Assembly (NCBI RefSeq): GCF_047468865.1 | Contig: NZ_JBLGTV010000001.1 | Location: 620,001-684,000, forward strand | Length of the DNA: 64,000 nucleotides | Direction: 5' to 3' | Origin: Castellaniella hirudinis_A | GTDB lineage: Bacteria; Pseudomonadota; Gammaproteobacteria; Burkholderiales; Burkholderiaceae_B | Shown here: positions 52,121 through 61,501 of the stretch, in pieces | How positions within the stretch are numbered: the first letter of the stretch is position 1 | Layout of the letters: each line of letters starts with the position of its first letter | Program-made: the position numbers and the translations under genes | The notes under the pieces: model-generated | Told to the model about the DNA's origin: nothing | The model's input: only the letters and a program-made list of their open reading frames with translations | Databases searched by the model: none

Positions 52121-53905
52121 TTATTTCCGGCGTGCAGGCGGCACGTCGGTGCAATGCCCGTCGGCGACTTCGGCGGCCATGCCGATGGATTCGCCCAGTG
52201 TCGGGTGCGGGTGGATGGTCTTGCCGATATCCACGGAATCCGCGCCCATTTCGATGGCCAGGGCCACTTCGCCGATGAGATCGCCCGCATGGGTGCCGAC
52301 GATGCCGCCCCCCAGGATGCGCCCGGTCTCGGCGTCGAACAGCAGCTTGGTAAAGCCTTCGTCGCGGCCATTGGCGATGGCGCGCCCCGAAGCTTGCCAG
52401 GGGAACAGGCCCTTTTTGACCGCGACGCCGTCTTGCTTGGCGGCTTCCTCGGTGAGGCCCACCCAGGCGACTTCGGGATCGGTGTAGGCCACGGAGGGAA
52501 TCACGCGGGCATCGAAATAGGCTTTTTCGCCCGCGATGACTTCGGCGGCGACGTGGGCTTCGTGCACGGCCTTGTGGGCCAGCATGGGTTGGCCCACGAT
52601 ATCGCCGATGGCGTAGATATGCGGCACATTGGTGCGCATTTGCTTATCGACCGCGATGAAGCCCCGGTCGCCGACCGCCACCCCGGCGTTTTCCGCCCCG
52701 ATGGCCTTGCCATTGGGCGCGCGGCCCACGGCCTGCAGCACCAGGTCGTAGCGCTGGGGTTCCTTGGGGGCGGCTTCGCCTTCGAAGGTGACCCAGATGC
52801 CGTCGTCCTTGGCTTCGGCCGCCACGGTCTTGGTCTTGAGCATGACGTGGTCGAAGCGCTTGGCGTTCATTTTGTCCCAGACCTTGACCAGATCGCGGTC
52901 CGCGCCCGTCATGAGGGTGGGCAGCATTTCGACCACATCCAGGCGCGCGCCCAGGGCGGAATACACGGTGCCCATTTCCAGGCCGATGATGCCCCCGCCG
53001 ACGATCAGCATGCGCTGCGGCACGGATTTGAGCGCCAGCGCGCCGGTGGAATCGACGATGCGGGGATCGTCGGGCAGGAACGGCAGTTTCACCGACTGGC
53101 TGCCCGCCGCGATGATGGCCGAGGCGAACTTGACGGTGGTCTGCTTGCCGTCGTCCGCCGTGACCGTGAGGTGATGCGGGTCGGCGAAGGCGCCCCGGCC
53201 CCGGATGACCGTGACCTTGCGCGCCTTGGCCATGCCGGCCAGGCCGCCGGTGAGCTTGCCCACCACGCTGTCCTTGTAGCCGCGCAGGGCGTCGAGGTCG
53301 ATTTCGGGCTGACCGAAGCGGATGCCGTGGGCGGCGATGGCCTGGGCTTCTTCCAGCACCCCCACGGTGTGCAGCAGCGCCTTGGAGGGAATGCAGCCCA
53401 CATTGAGGCACACCCCGCCCAGGGTGGCGTAGCGTTCGACCAGGACGACCTTCAGGCCCAGGTCGGCGGCCCGGAAGGCGGCGGAATAGCCGCCCGGGCC
53501 GGCGCCCAGCACCAGCACATCGCAATCGGCGTCCGCCGCGCCCGCGTATTGGGCCGCGGCGGGGGCGGCCACCGGCGCTGCCGCGGGCGCGGCGGCCGGG
53601 GCGGTGGTGCCAGGGGCGGTTGCCGGCGCGGCATCGGCCGCAGCGGGCGCCGCCGGGGCGGCCGCGCCGTCGGATTCCACCTTGAGAATGGCCGTGCCCT
53701 GGGCGACCTTGTCGCCCACCTTGACGAGGATTTCCTTGACCACGCCCGCCTGGTCGGACGGGATTTCCATCGAAGCTTTGTCGGATTCGACGGTGATCAG
53801 GCTTTGTTCGGGGGCGATGGTATCGCCCACCGCCACCAGAATCTCGATGACATCGACCTGGTCGAAATCACCGATGTCCGGCACATTGACGTCGTTGATG
53901 CTCAT
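52121..53905 (-). CDS. lpdA: Dihydrolipoyl dehydrogenase with N-terminal lipoyl domain
   Basis: E3 of the pyruvate dehydrogenase complex, reoxidising lipoamide with NAD+. The 594-residue protein has a lipoyl domain at residues 1-80 with the lipoyl lysine K43 (ESDKASMEI) and an Ala/Pro linker. The flavoprotein begins DVLVLGAGPGGYSAAFRA, has the redox disulfide in GGVCLNVGCIPSK, and ends with the HPHPTLGES active-site base. E3 enzymes with their own lipoyl domain are typical of Neisseria and Burkholderiales. The ATG at 53905 is followed by MSINDVNVPDIGDF. Confidence 0.97.
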   Translation of the reverse strand: MSINDVNVPDIGDFDQVDVIEILVAVGDTIAPEQSLITVESDKASMEIPSDQAGVVKEILVKVGDKVAQGTAILKVESDGAAAPAAPAAADAAPATAPGTTAPAAAPAAAPVAAPAAAQYAGAADADCDVLVLGAGPGGYSAAFRAADLGLKVVLVERYATLGGVCLNVGCIPSKALLHTVGVLEEAQAIAAHGIRFGQPEIDLDALRGYKDSVVGKLTGGLAGMAKARKVTVIRGRGAFADPHHLTVTADDGKQTTVKFASAIIAAGSQSVKLPFLPDDPRIVDSTGALALKSVPQRMLIVGGGIIGLEMGTVYSALGARLDVVEMLPTLMTGADRDLVKVWDKMNAKRFDHVMLKTKTVAAEAKDDGIWVTFEGEAAPKEPQRYDLVLQAVGRAPNGKAIGAENAGVAVGDRGFIAVDKQMRTNVPHIYAIGDIVGQPMLAHKAVHEAHVAAEVIAGEKAYFDARVIPSVAYTDPEVAWVGLTEEAAKQDGVAVKKGLFPWQASGRAIANGRDEGFTKLLFDAETGRILGGGIVGTHAGDLIGEVALAIEMGADSVDIGKTIHPHPTLGESIGMAAEVADGHCTDVPPARRK

Positions 53906-53915
53906 GCGTGCCCCC

Positions 53916-55271
53916 TTACAGAATGATGCGGCGGAAGTCCGCCAGCAAACCGCCCAGATAGGCATTGAAGCGCGCCGCCGCCGCCCCGTCGATGACGCGG
54001 TGGTCGTAGGACAGCGACAGCGGCAGCATCAGGCGGGGTTGGAAGGCCTTGCCGTCCCAGACCGGCTGCATGCTGGAGCGCGACACGCCCAGGATGGCGA
54101 CTTCGGGCGCATTGATGATGGGCGTGAAGTCGGTGCCGCCGATGCCGCCCAGGGACGAGATCGAGAAGCACCCGCCTTGCATCTGCGCGGGCGAGAGCTT
54201 GCCGTCGCGCGCCAGCGCGGCGAGCTCGGAGGTTTCGGTGGCGATTTCCAGCACGCCCTTTTTGTCGGCATCGCGGATGACGGGCACCACCAGGCCATTG
54301 GGCGTGTCCGCCGCAAAGCCGATGTGGTAGTAGTGCTTGAGCACCAGATTGTCGCCGTCCAGCGACGCGTTGAAGTCCGGGAATTTCTTCAGGGCGGCGA
54401 CCACGGCCTTGACCAGGAAGGCCAGCATGGTGACCTTGATGCCGGCCTTTTTGTTTTCAGCATTGAGCTGCTGGCGCAGGGCTTCGAGGTCGGTGATGTC
54501 GGCCACGTCGTTGTTGGTGACGTGGGGGATCATGACCCAGTTGCGGTGCAGGTTGGCACCGGAAATTTTCTTGATGCGCGACAGGGGCCGAGCTTCGATT
54601 TCGCCGAACTTGGCGAAATCGACCTTGGGCCAGCCCAGCACGCTGAAGCCTTCGCCGCCCGGCAGGGTGGAGCCCACCGGACTGGCGCCCCCCGTGGCCA
54701 GCGCCTGCTTGACGTAGGCGCGGACGTCATCGGCCGTGATGCGGTTTTTCGCGCCGCTGCCCGTGACCTGGGCCAGGTTGACGCCCAGTTCGCGGGCGAA
54801 CTTGCGCACCGAGGGCGACGCATGCGGCAGATTGCGCAGGGGGACTTCGGCCTCGGCGTATGCCGCCGTCGGCGACGTGCGTCCCGATGCGCCGGCAGCC
54901 GGCGCCGGGGCCGGGGCCGGCGCCGCAGCGGCGGCGGGCGCGGTGGTTTCTTCGGGGGCCGCCGCCGGCGCGGCGGGCGCGGCTTCGGCCTTGGCCGCCG
55001 GGGCCGGTTCGGCCGGCGCGGCGGCGGCTTCGTCGGCCTCGACTTCGAGGATGACGGCGCCTTCGGCGACCTTGTCGCCGACCTTGACCTTCAGGGTCTT
55101 GACCACCCCGCCCTGCGAGGCGGGGATCTCCATCGAGGCCTTATCGGATTCGACGGTGATCAGGCTTTGTTCGGCGGCGATGGTATCGCCCACCGCCACC
55201 AGGATTTCAATGACGTCGACTTCGTCGAAATCACCGATATCGGGGACTTTGATTTCCACGGTTGAGCTCAT
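53916..55271 (-). CDS. aceF: Dihydrolipoamide acetyltransferase (E2)
   Basis: Core enzyme of the pyruvate dehydrogenase complex. The 451-residue protein has a single lipoyl domain (lysine K44 in ESDKASMEIP), a long Ala/Pro linker and a peripheral-subunit-binding domain (ASPSVRKFARELGVNLAQV). The catalytic domain ends with SYDHRVIDGAAAARF. Many relatives carry two or three lipoyl domains, so one here is the short form. The lipoyl module is very similar to that of lpdA, even at DNA level. Confidence 0.97.
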   Translation of the reverse strand: MSSTVEIKVPDIGDFDEVDVIEILVAVGDTIAAEQSLITVESDKASMEIPASQGGVVKTLKVKVGDKVAEGAVILEVEADEAAAAPAEPAPAAKAEAAPAAPAAAPEETTAPAAAAAPAPAPAPAAGASGRTSPTAAYAEAEVPLRNLPHASPSVRKFARELGVNLAQVTGSGAKNRITADDVRAYVKQALATGGASPVGSTLPGGEGFSVLGWPKVDFAKFGEIEARPLSRIKKISGANLHRNWVMIPHVTNNDVADITDLEALRQQLNAENKKAGIKVTMLAFLVKAVVAALKKFPDFNASLDGDNLVLKHYYHIGFAADTPNGLVVPVIRDADKKGVLEIATETSELAALARDGKLSPAQMQGGCFSISSLGGIGGTDFTPIINAPEVAILGVSRSSMQPVWDGKAFQPRLMLPLSLSYDHRVIDGAAAARFNAYLGGLLADFRRIIL

Positions 55272-55285
55272 GTTGTCCGTCCTCC

Positions 55286-57994
55286 TCAGGCGTGATGCGG
55301 GTTGGCCTTGTTGGCGTCAATCCCGTATTTTTTGATGGCTTCCGCGCACTTGGCGATGTCGAGCTTGCCTTCGTCGGCCAGGCTGCGCAAGGCGGCCAGC
55401 ACGATGAAGTGGCGGTCGATCTCGAAGTGCTTGCGCAATTCGGAGCGGAAGTCGGAGCGGCCGTAGCCGTCGGTGCCCAGCACCTTGAAATGGCGGCCGT
55501 CGGGGATGAACGGACGGATCATGTCGCCATAGGCCTTGATGTAGTCGGTGGAGACAATGATGGGGCCCTTGGTGTTTTTCAGCTGCTGCGTGACGTAGGG
55601 CACCTGGGGGGTTTCGGTCGGGTGCAGCAGGTTGTGGCGCTCGACGTCCATCCCGTCGCGGCGCAGTTCGGTAAAGCTGGTGGCGCTCCAGACGTCCGAG
55701 GTGATGCCCCAGTCTTGTTCGAGGAGTTCCTGGGCCGCCATGATTTCGCGCAGAATCGTGCCCGACCCCATCAGCTGGACGTGCAGGTCGCCCGATTTCT
55801 CGCTGGACTGCAACTTGTACATGCCGCGCAGGATGCCTGCTTCGTCGCCGGCCTTGAGGCCGGGCTGGGCGTAGTTTTCGTTCATGACGGTGATGTAGAA
55901 GAACACGTCTTCCTGATCGTGCATCATGCGCTGCAGGCCGCTGCGGATGATGACCGCGACTTCGTGGGCGAAGGCGGGATCGTAGGCCACGCAGTTGGGA
56001 ATGAGCGAGGCCTGGATGTGGCTGTGGCCGTCTTCGTGCTGCAGGCCCTCGCCGTTGAGCGTGGTGCGCCCCGCCGTGCCGCCCAGCACGAAGCCCCGGG
56101 CCAGCATGTCGCCCGCCGCCCAGGCGTGGTCGCCGAAGCGCTGGAACCCGAACATCGAGTAGTAGATGAAGAACGGGATCATGATGGTGTTGCTGACGGA
56201 ATACGACGTCGCCGCCGCGATCCAGGAGCTGAAGCCACCGGCCTCGTTGATGCCTTCCTGCAGCAGCTGGCCGTTTTCGGCTTCGCGGTAGTACATCACC
56301 TGGCCCTTGTCGACCGGCACGTACTTCTGCCCTTCGGGGGCATAGATGCCGATCTGGCGGAACAGGCCTTCCATCCCGAAGGTGCGGGATTCATCGACCA
56401 GGATGGGCACGACGCGCGGAGCCAGGGCCTTGTCGCGCAGGATCTGGTTGAGTACCCGCACAAAGGCCTGGGTGGTGGAGATTTCGCGGCCTTCGGCGGT
56501 GGGTTCGAGCACGGCCTTGAAGGCGTCCAGATCGGGCACCGGCAGGGCTTCATCGGCCTTTTGGCGGCGGTGCGGCAGGTAGCCGCCCAGCGCCTTGCGG
56601 TGCTCGTGCAGGTATTTCATTTCGGGCGAGTCGTCCGCCGGCTTGAAATATGGGATGTCATCGACCTGGTCGTCGGGCACGGGAATATTGAAGCGGTCGC
56701 GGAATTCGCGCACCGAGTCGATGTCCAGTTTCTTTTGCTGGTGCGTGGGGTTCTTGGCCTGGCCGACGTGGCCCATGCCGTAGCCCTTGATGGTCTTGGC
56801 CAGGATCACGGAGGGCTGGCCCTTGTGGCCGACGGCGGCGGCAAAAGCCGCGTAGACCTTGTGCGGATCGTGGCCGCCGCGATTCAGGCGCCAGACGTCT
56901 TCGTCGCTCATGCGGCTGACCATTTCCAACAGCTTGGGGTGTTTGCCGAAGAATTTTTCGCGCACGAACTTGCCGTCGTTGGCTTTGTAGGCCTGGTATT
57001 CGCCATCGACGGTTTCTTCCATGACGCGGCGCAGGATGCCTTCTTTGTCGCGGGCGAACAAAGGATCCCAGTAGCCGCCCCAGATGAGTTTCAGGACGTT
57101 CCAGCCGTTGCCGCGGAAAGCGCCTTCCAGTTCCTGGATGATCTTGCCGTTGCCGCGCACCGGGCCGTCCAGGCGCTGCAGATTGCAGTTGACGACGAAG
57201 ATGAGGTTGTCGAGCTTTTCACGCGAGGCCAGGCCGATGGCGGCCAGGGATTCGGGTTCGTCGATTTCGCCGTCCCCCAGGAAGACCCAGACCTTGCGAT
57301 CGGCCGTATTGGCCAGGCCGCGGGCATGCAGGTACTTGAGAAAACGGGCCTGGTAAATGGCCATCATGGGCCCCAGGCCCATCGACACTGTGGAAAACTG
57401 CCAGAAGCTGGGCATCAGCTTCGGGTGGGGATAGGAGGACAGGCCCTTGCCCTGGCCGCCGACTTCCTGGCGGAACCAATCGAGGTTTTCTTCGGTCAGG
57501 CGGCCTTCGAGGAAGGCGCGCGAGTACATCCCCGGCGACGAGTGCCCCTGGAAATAGACCAGATCACCGCCGTGGTCGGCGGATTCCGCGTGCCAGAAAT
57601 GGTTCTGGCCGCATTCGATCATGGTGGCCAGCGAGGCGAACGAGGCGATGTGCCCGCCCAGGCTGCCGCCATCGGCGGGCTCGTGCTTGTTGGCCTTGAC
57701 GACCATCGCCATGGCGTTCCAGCGGATATAGGAGCGGATGCGTTCTTCGAGCACCATATTGCCCGGGTGCGGCGGTTCGAGCCCGGGGGGGATCGTATTG
57801 ACGTAGGCTGTATTCAGCGAATAGGGAATATGGGCGCCGGAGCGGCGGGCGAGATCGATCAGGTTTTCGATCAGAAAGTGGGCGCGGTCGGCCCCTTCGC
57901 GGTCGAGCACGGCTTCGAGGGCGTCGAGCCATTCCTGAGTTTCTTGTTTGTCGGTATCCGCAATCGCGGCGTTGGCTTGTTCAAGAGAGGACAT
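55286..57994 (-). CDS. aceE: Pyruvate dehydrogenase E1 component
   Basis: Homodimeric thiamine-diphosphate enzyme that decarboxylates pyruvate. The 902-residue length fits. Visible segments include GGSLGGHIASFASLATM, the GDGEIDEPESLAAI and NCNLQRLDGPVRGNGKIIQ thiamine/metal site, and GRTTLNGEGLQHEDGHSH. The ATG at 57994 (MSSLEQANAAIADTDK) is chosen. It is the first gene of aceE-aceF-lpdA, with 14 bases to aceF. Confidence 0.97.
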   Translation of the reverse strand: MSSLEQANAAIADTDKQETQEWLDALEAVLDREGADRAHFLIENLIDLARRSGAHIPYSLNTAYVNTIPPGLEPPHPGNMVLEERIRSYIRWNAMAMVVKANKHEPADGGSLGGHIASFASLATMIECGQNHFWHAESADHGGDLVYFQGHSSPGMYSRAFLEGRLTEENLDWFRQEVGGQGKGLSSYPHPKLMPSFWQFSTVSMGLGPMMAIYQARFLKYLHARGLANTADRKVWVFLGDGEIDEPESLAAIGLASREKLDNLIFVVNCNLQRLDGPVRGNGKIIQELEGAFRGNGWNVLKLIWGGYWDPLFARDKEGILRRVMEETVDGEYQAYKANDGKFVREKFFGKHPKLLEMVSRMSDEDVWRLNRGGHDPHKVYAAFAAAVGHKGQPSVILAKTIKGYGMGHVGQAKNPTHQQKKLDIDSVREFRDRFNIPVPDDQVDDIPYFKPADDSPEMKYLHEHRKALGGYLPHRRQKADEALPVPDLDAFKAVLEPTAEGREISTTQAFVRVLNQILRDKALAPRVVPILVDESRTFGMEGLFRQIGIYAPEGQKYVPVDKGQVMYYREAENGQLLQEGINEAGGFSSWIAAATSYSVSNTIMIPFFIYYSMFGFQRFGDHAWAAGDMLARGFVLGGTAGRTTLNGEGLQHEDGHSHIQASLIPNCVAYDPAFAHEVAVIIRSGLQRMMHDQEDVFFYITVMNENYAQPGLKAGDEAGILRGMYKLQSSEKSGDLHVQLMGSGTILREIMAAQELLEQDWGITSDVWSATSFTELRRDGMDVERHNLLHPTETPQVPYVTQQLKNTKGPIIVSTDYIKAYGDMIRPFIPDGRHFKVLGTDGYGRSDFRSELRKHFEIDRHFIVLAALRSLADEGKLDIAKCAEAIKKYGIDANKANPHHA

Positions 57995-58152
57995 AGGGGT
58001 GTGTCTCCTGGGGTGTGGTTCGAGGACGCGACCACACATCGCGCCTGCCTGAAGTACGCGCCGGACGAGAGGGGATTTGAAGCACGATGGCGACGAGGTG
58101 CCCGGCACCTGCCGTCATTCTAGGAAAGACCGGGGATAAGCACAAGCAAAAT

Positions 58153-58170
58153 TTCATCTCGTGATATGAA
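58153..58170. promoter_or_regulatory. Inverted repeat in the aceE / sensor-kinase divergent gap
   Basis: TTCAT and ATGAA flank 8 bases in the AT-rich centre of the 246-bp gap between the divergent genes. Adjacent bases (aaatttcat / atgaatttt) extend the symmetry partly. The gap is far lower in GC than its surroundings and must contain promoters for both directions. Confidence 0.4.
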
Positions 58171-58240
58171 TTTTTATTATGTGAAATATTGAATACCGAA
58201 TTCGCGTCTAAAATGGCGCAATCGCAAGATCAACAAGGCC

Positions 58241-59992
58241 ATGGCTAACCCGAACCGCAAGTCGATGATCCCCACGACGTTCTACGAGCACGCCCGCCGT
58301 AGCCGTCGGCTGTACAGGCTGACCCCCGCCGTCGTCCTGGTGCTGTACCTGTGCGTCATGGGGGCGTTCGTGTGGCTGCAGCGCCTGCAAAGCGACAGCG
58401 TGATGTTCGTCACGATCGACCAGGAAACCCGTCAGCAGCGGCTGATGATGGTGGTTTTCGCCCTGTCGCTGGTGATCATCTTCAGCCTGCTGGCGCTGTG
58501 GCGCTATACCCGCTTCCGCACCCAGGCCGAATCCGCCCTGATCGCCGAAACCGGGTTCCGGCGCGCCATGGAGAACTCCATGTCCACCGGCATGCGCGTC
58601 TTCGACATGCAGGGGCGCATCGCGTATGTCAACCCCGCCTTCTGCCGCATGATCGGCTGGAACGAAGCCGACCTGATCGGCCGCACGGCCCCCTTCCCCT
58701 ATTGGCTGCCGGGACGGCACGACCACCACCGCGAAACCCTGGCCCAGCTGCTGTCCGGCCGCACCCCCAGCAGCGGCCTGGAAATCGAAGCCCAGCGGCG
58801 CGACGGCTCGCGCTTCACGGCGCGCATGTATGTCTCGCCGCTGCGCGACCCCAAGGGCGAGCAGATCGGCTGGATGACCTCCATGACCGACATCACCGAG
58901 CCCAAGCGCATCCGCGAAGCCCTGACCGCCGCCCACGAACGCTTCATGACCGTGCTGGAGGGCCTGGACGATGCGATTTCCGTGGTGGCCGACACCCCGG
59001 AGGGCCTGGAACTGCTGTTCGCCAACCGCACCTACCGCCGCCTGTTCGGCGCCCAGGCCAGCGGCCACGCCCAGCTGCTGGGCGGCCGCCTGGGGCGCTT
59101 TACCGACGAGACCATGGAAATCTTCTCGCCCACGGCCGAGCGCTGGTTCGAGGTGCACCACCGCATGCTGGCCTGGACGGATTCCCGGCGGGTGCGCCTG
59201 CAGGTGGCGCGCGACATCACCGAACGCCGCAAACACGAAGAAGCCTCGCGGATGCAGCAGGAAAAAGCCCAACTGACCAGCCGCCTGACCACCATGGGCG
59301 AAATGGCGTCGTCGCTGGCGCACGAACTCAACCAGCCCTTGACGGCCATCAGCAATTACAATATGGCGGCGGTCGCCATGGTGAAATCGGGCAAGGCGTC
59401 GGCCGAATCCCTGATTCAGGCCCTCGAAAAAGCCTCGCAACAAGCCGAGCGCGCCGGCAAGATCATCAGCCGCATCCGCGAATTCGTCAAACGCAGCGAA
59501 CCCCGCCGACAGGCGGTGGATCTGGCCCGCATCGTGGAAAACGCGGTGGGCTTTGCCGACATCGATGCGCGCAAGCGCCAGATCGAGATCGTCCAGAGCC
59601 TGCCCGATCCCATGCCGGCGGTGCTGGCCGATCCCATCCTGATCGAGCAAGTGCTGCTGAATCTGCTGAAAAACGGGGTCGAAGCCATGGAACACAGCGA
59701 ATACCGCAGCCTGCACGTCAACATCGCCGACCAGGCCCCGCAGATCGAAATCGCCGTCATCGACCGCGGCCACGGCCTGCGCAACCCGGATCGCCTGTTC
59801 GAGCCTTTCTACAGCACCAAATCGGAAGGCCTGGGCATGGGCCTGAATATCTGCCGTACCATTATCGAGTCCCATCACGGGCGGCTGTGGGCCAGCCCCA
59901 ACCCCGAAGGCGGGACCATCTTCCGCTTCACCCTGCCCAAAGCGCCGCCCGGCGTGCCGGTCTCAGAATCACCAGAGGAAAAGCAAGCATGA
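58241..59992 (+). CDS. PAS-domain sensor histidine kinase (FixL-like)
   Basis: Membrane sensor kinase of 583 residues. Two membrane helices (about 29-47 and 69-87) bracket a very short periplasmic loop. Two PAS domains follow (about 105-225, ending WMTSMTDITEPK, and 235-335), then the dimerisation domain with the phosphoacceptor H361 in SSLAHELNQPLTAI. The ATPase domain has the N-box LLNLLKNGVEAM and GLGMGLNICRTIIESHHG. No haem-binding signature can be confirmed, so the signal is unknown. Its stop overlaps the response regulator start by 4 bases. Confidence 0.93.
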   Translation: MANPNRKSMIPTTFYEHARRSRRLYRLTPAVVLVLYLCVMGAFVWLQRLQSDSVMFVTIDQETRQQRLMMVVFALSLVIIFSLLALWRYTRFRTQAESALIAETGFRRAMENSMSTGMRVFDMQGRIAYVNPAFCRMIGWNEADLIGRTAPFPYWLPGRHDHHRETLAQLLSGRTPSSGLEIEAQRRDGSRFTARMYVSPLRDPKGEQIGWMTSMTDITEPKRIREALTAAHERFMTVLEGLDDAISVVADTPEGLELLFANRTYRRLFGAQASGHAQLLGGRLGRFTDETMEIFSPTAERWFEVHHRMLAWTDSRRVRLQVARDITERRKHEEASRMQQEKAQLTSRLTTMGEMASSLAHELNQPLTAISNYNMAAVAMVKSGKASAESLIQALEKASQQAERAGKIISRIREFVKRSEPRRQAVDLARIVENAVGFADIDARKRQIEIVQSLPDPMPAVLADPILIEQVLLNLLKNGVEAMEHSEYRSLHVNIADQAPQIEIAVIDRGHGLRNPDRLFEPFYSTKSEGLGMGLNICRTIIESHHGRLWASPNPEGGTIFRFTLPKAPPGVPVSESPEEKQA

Positions 59993-60618
59993 CAGACCCC
60001 CAAGTCTCCAGCATCATCTATATTGTCGATGACGACGAAGCCGTCCGCGATTCACTGCGCTGGCTGCTGGAAGCCAATGGCTACGCCGTGCGCAGCTATG
60101 CCGGCGCCGAAGAATTCCTCGATGCCTACAACCCGGATCAGGTCGCCGTCCTGATTGCCGACGTGCGCATGCCCGGCATGAGCGGGCTCGAACTGCAGGA
60201 AACCCTGATTGCGCGCAAGGCCCCCCTGCCCATCGTGTTCATCACCGGCCACGGCGACGTGCCGATGGCGGTCTCCACCATGAAAAAGGGTGCCGTCGAT
60301 TTCCTGGAAAAACCCTTCAACGAAGCCGACTTGCGCCGCATCGTCGCGGGCATGCTGGATCAGGCCAGCGAAAAAGTGCGCGAGGCCCAGGCCCTGCGCG
60401 ACCAGGAGGCCGTGCTCAACCGCCTGACCGCGCGCGAACAGCAGGTGCTGGAACGCATCGTGGCCGGGCGCCTGAACAAGCAGATCGCCGGCGACCTGAA
60501 CATCAGCATCAAGACCGTGGAAGCCCACCGCGCCAACATCATGGAAAAACTCGAAGTCACCACGGTGGCCGACCTGATGAAGATCGCCCTCGCCCGCTCC
60601 GAGGAGGCCCACTCGTGA
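59989..60618 (+). CDS. FixJ/NarL-type response regulator
   Basis: DNA-binding partner of the preceding kinase. The 209-residue protein has a receiver domain with phosphoacceptor D58 (LIADVRMPGMSG), T/K switch residues in FITGHGD and FLEKPFNEADL, and a LuxR-type HTH (LTAREQQVLERIVAG to SIKTVEAHRANIMEKL). Overlaps ATGA with the kinase and GTGA with folD suggest one transcript. Its targets are unknown. The divergent aceE operon is one possibility. Confidence 0.94.
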   Translation: MTDPQVSSIIYIVDDDEAVRDSLRWLLEANGYAVRSYAGAEEFLDAYNPDQVAVLIADVRMPGMSGLELQETLIARKAPLPIVFITGHGDVPMAVSTMKKGAVDFLEKPFNEADLRRIVAGMLDQASEKVREAQALRDQEAVLNRLTAREQQVLERIVAGRLNKQIAGDLNISIKTVEAHRANIMEKLEVTTVADLMKIALARSEEAHS

Positions 60619-61469
60619 GCGCCCGACTGATCGACGGCAAGGCCTTGTCGGCCCAGGTGCGAACCCAGGTGGCCGAACGCGTGCGCAGCCTGAAAGCGCG
60701 CGGCGTGACGCCCGGCCTGGCGGTCGTGCTGGTGGGCGAGGATCCGGCGTCGCAGGTCTATGTGCGCAACAAGGCGGCGGCCTGCGAGGCCGCCGGCATG
60801 CTGTCGCGCTTCATCCCGCTGGGCGCCGACACCCCGGAAGGCGAACTGCTGGACGTGATCGAGACCCTGAATGCCGACCCGGCCATCCACGGCATCCTGG
60901 TGCAGCTGCCCCTGCCCGGCCACATCGACACCGGGCTGGTGATCGAAACCATCAGCGCCCTGAAAGACGTGGACGGCTTCCACATCAGCAACGCGGGGCT
61001 GCTGATGACCGGGCGGCCGCTGTTTCGCCCCTGCACGCCCTATGGCGTGATGCGCATGCTCGAATCCGAGAACGTGCCGCTGCGCGGGGCTGAAGCCGTC
61101 ATCGTCGGCGCCAGCAACATCGTGGGCAAGCCCATGGCCATGCTGCTGCTGGCCGCGGGGGCCACCGTCACGCTGTGCAATTCCAAGACCCGCGACCTGG
61201 CGATCCAGACCCGGCGCGCAGACGTGCTGGTGGTCGCCACCGGCAGGCCCGGCATCGTCCGGGGCGACATGATCAAGCCGGGCGCCGTGGTGATCGACGT
61301 CGGGATCAACCGCCTGCCCTCCGGCCAGCTGACCGGCGACGTCGATTTCGAGTCGGCCGCCGCCGTGGCCTCGGCCATCACCCCGGTGCCGGGCGGCGTC
61401 GGCCCCATGACCATCGCCATGCTGCTGGTCAACACCGTCGAAGCCGCCGAACGCGCCGCACAGTCTTGA
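60615..61469 (+). CDS. folD: Methylenetetrahydrofolate dehydrogenase / cyclohydrolase
   Basis: Bifunctional one-carbon folate enzyme of 284 residues. Signatures are VGEDPASQVYVRNK, LPLPGHI, the NADP region VIVGASNIVGKPMAMLL and PVPGGVGPMTIAMLL. It uses a GTG start that overlaps the response regulator stop. This coupling to a two-component pair is not obviously functional and may just reflect compact packing. Confidence 0.97.
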   Translation: MSARLIDGKALSAQVRTQVAERVRSLKARGVTPGLAVVLVGEDPASQVYVRNKAAACEAAGMLSRFIPLGADTPEGELLDVIETLNADPAIHGILVQLPLPGHIDTGLVIETISALKDVDGFHISNAGLLMTGRPLFRPCTPYGVMRMLESENVPLRGAEAVIVGASNIVGKPMAMLLLAAGATVTLCNSKTRDLAIQTRRADVLVVATGRPGIVRGDMIKPGAVVIDVGINRLPSGQLTGDVDFESAAAVASAITPVPGGVGPMTIAMLLVNTVEAAERAAQS

Positions 61470-61501
61470 AAACCCGGGGGCCCGCCCCCATCTGAGCCCC
61501 T

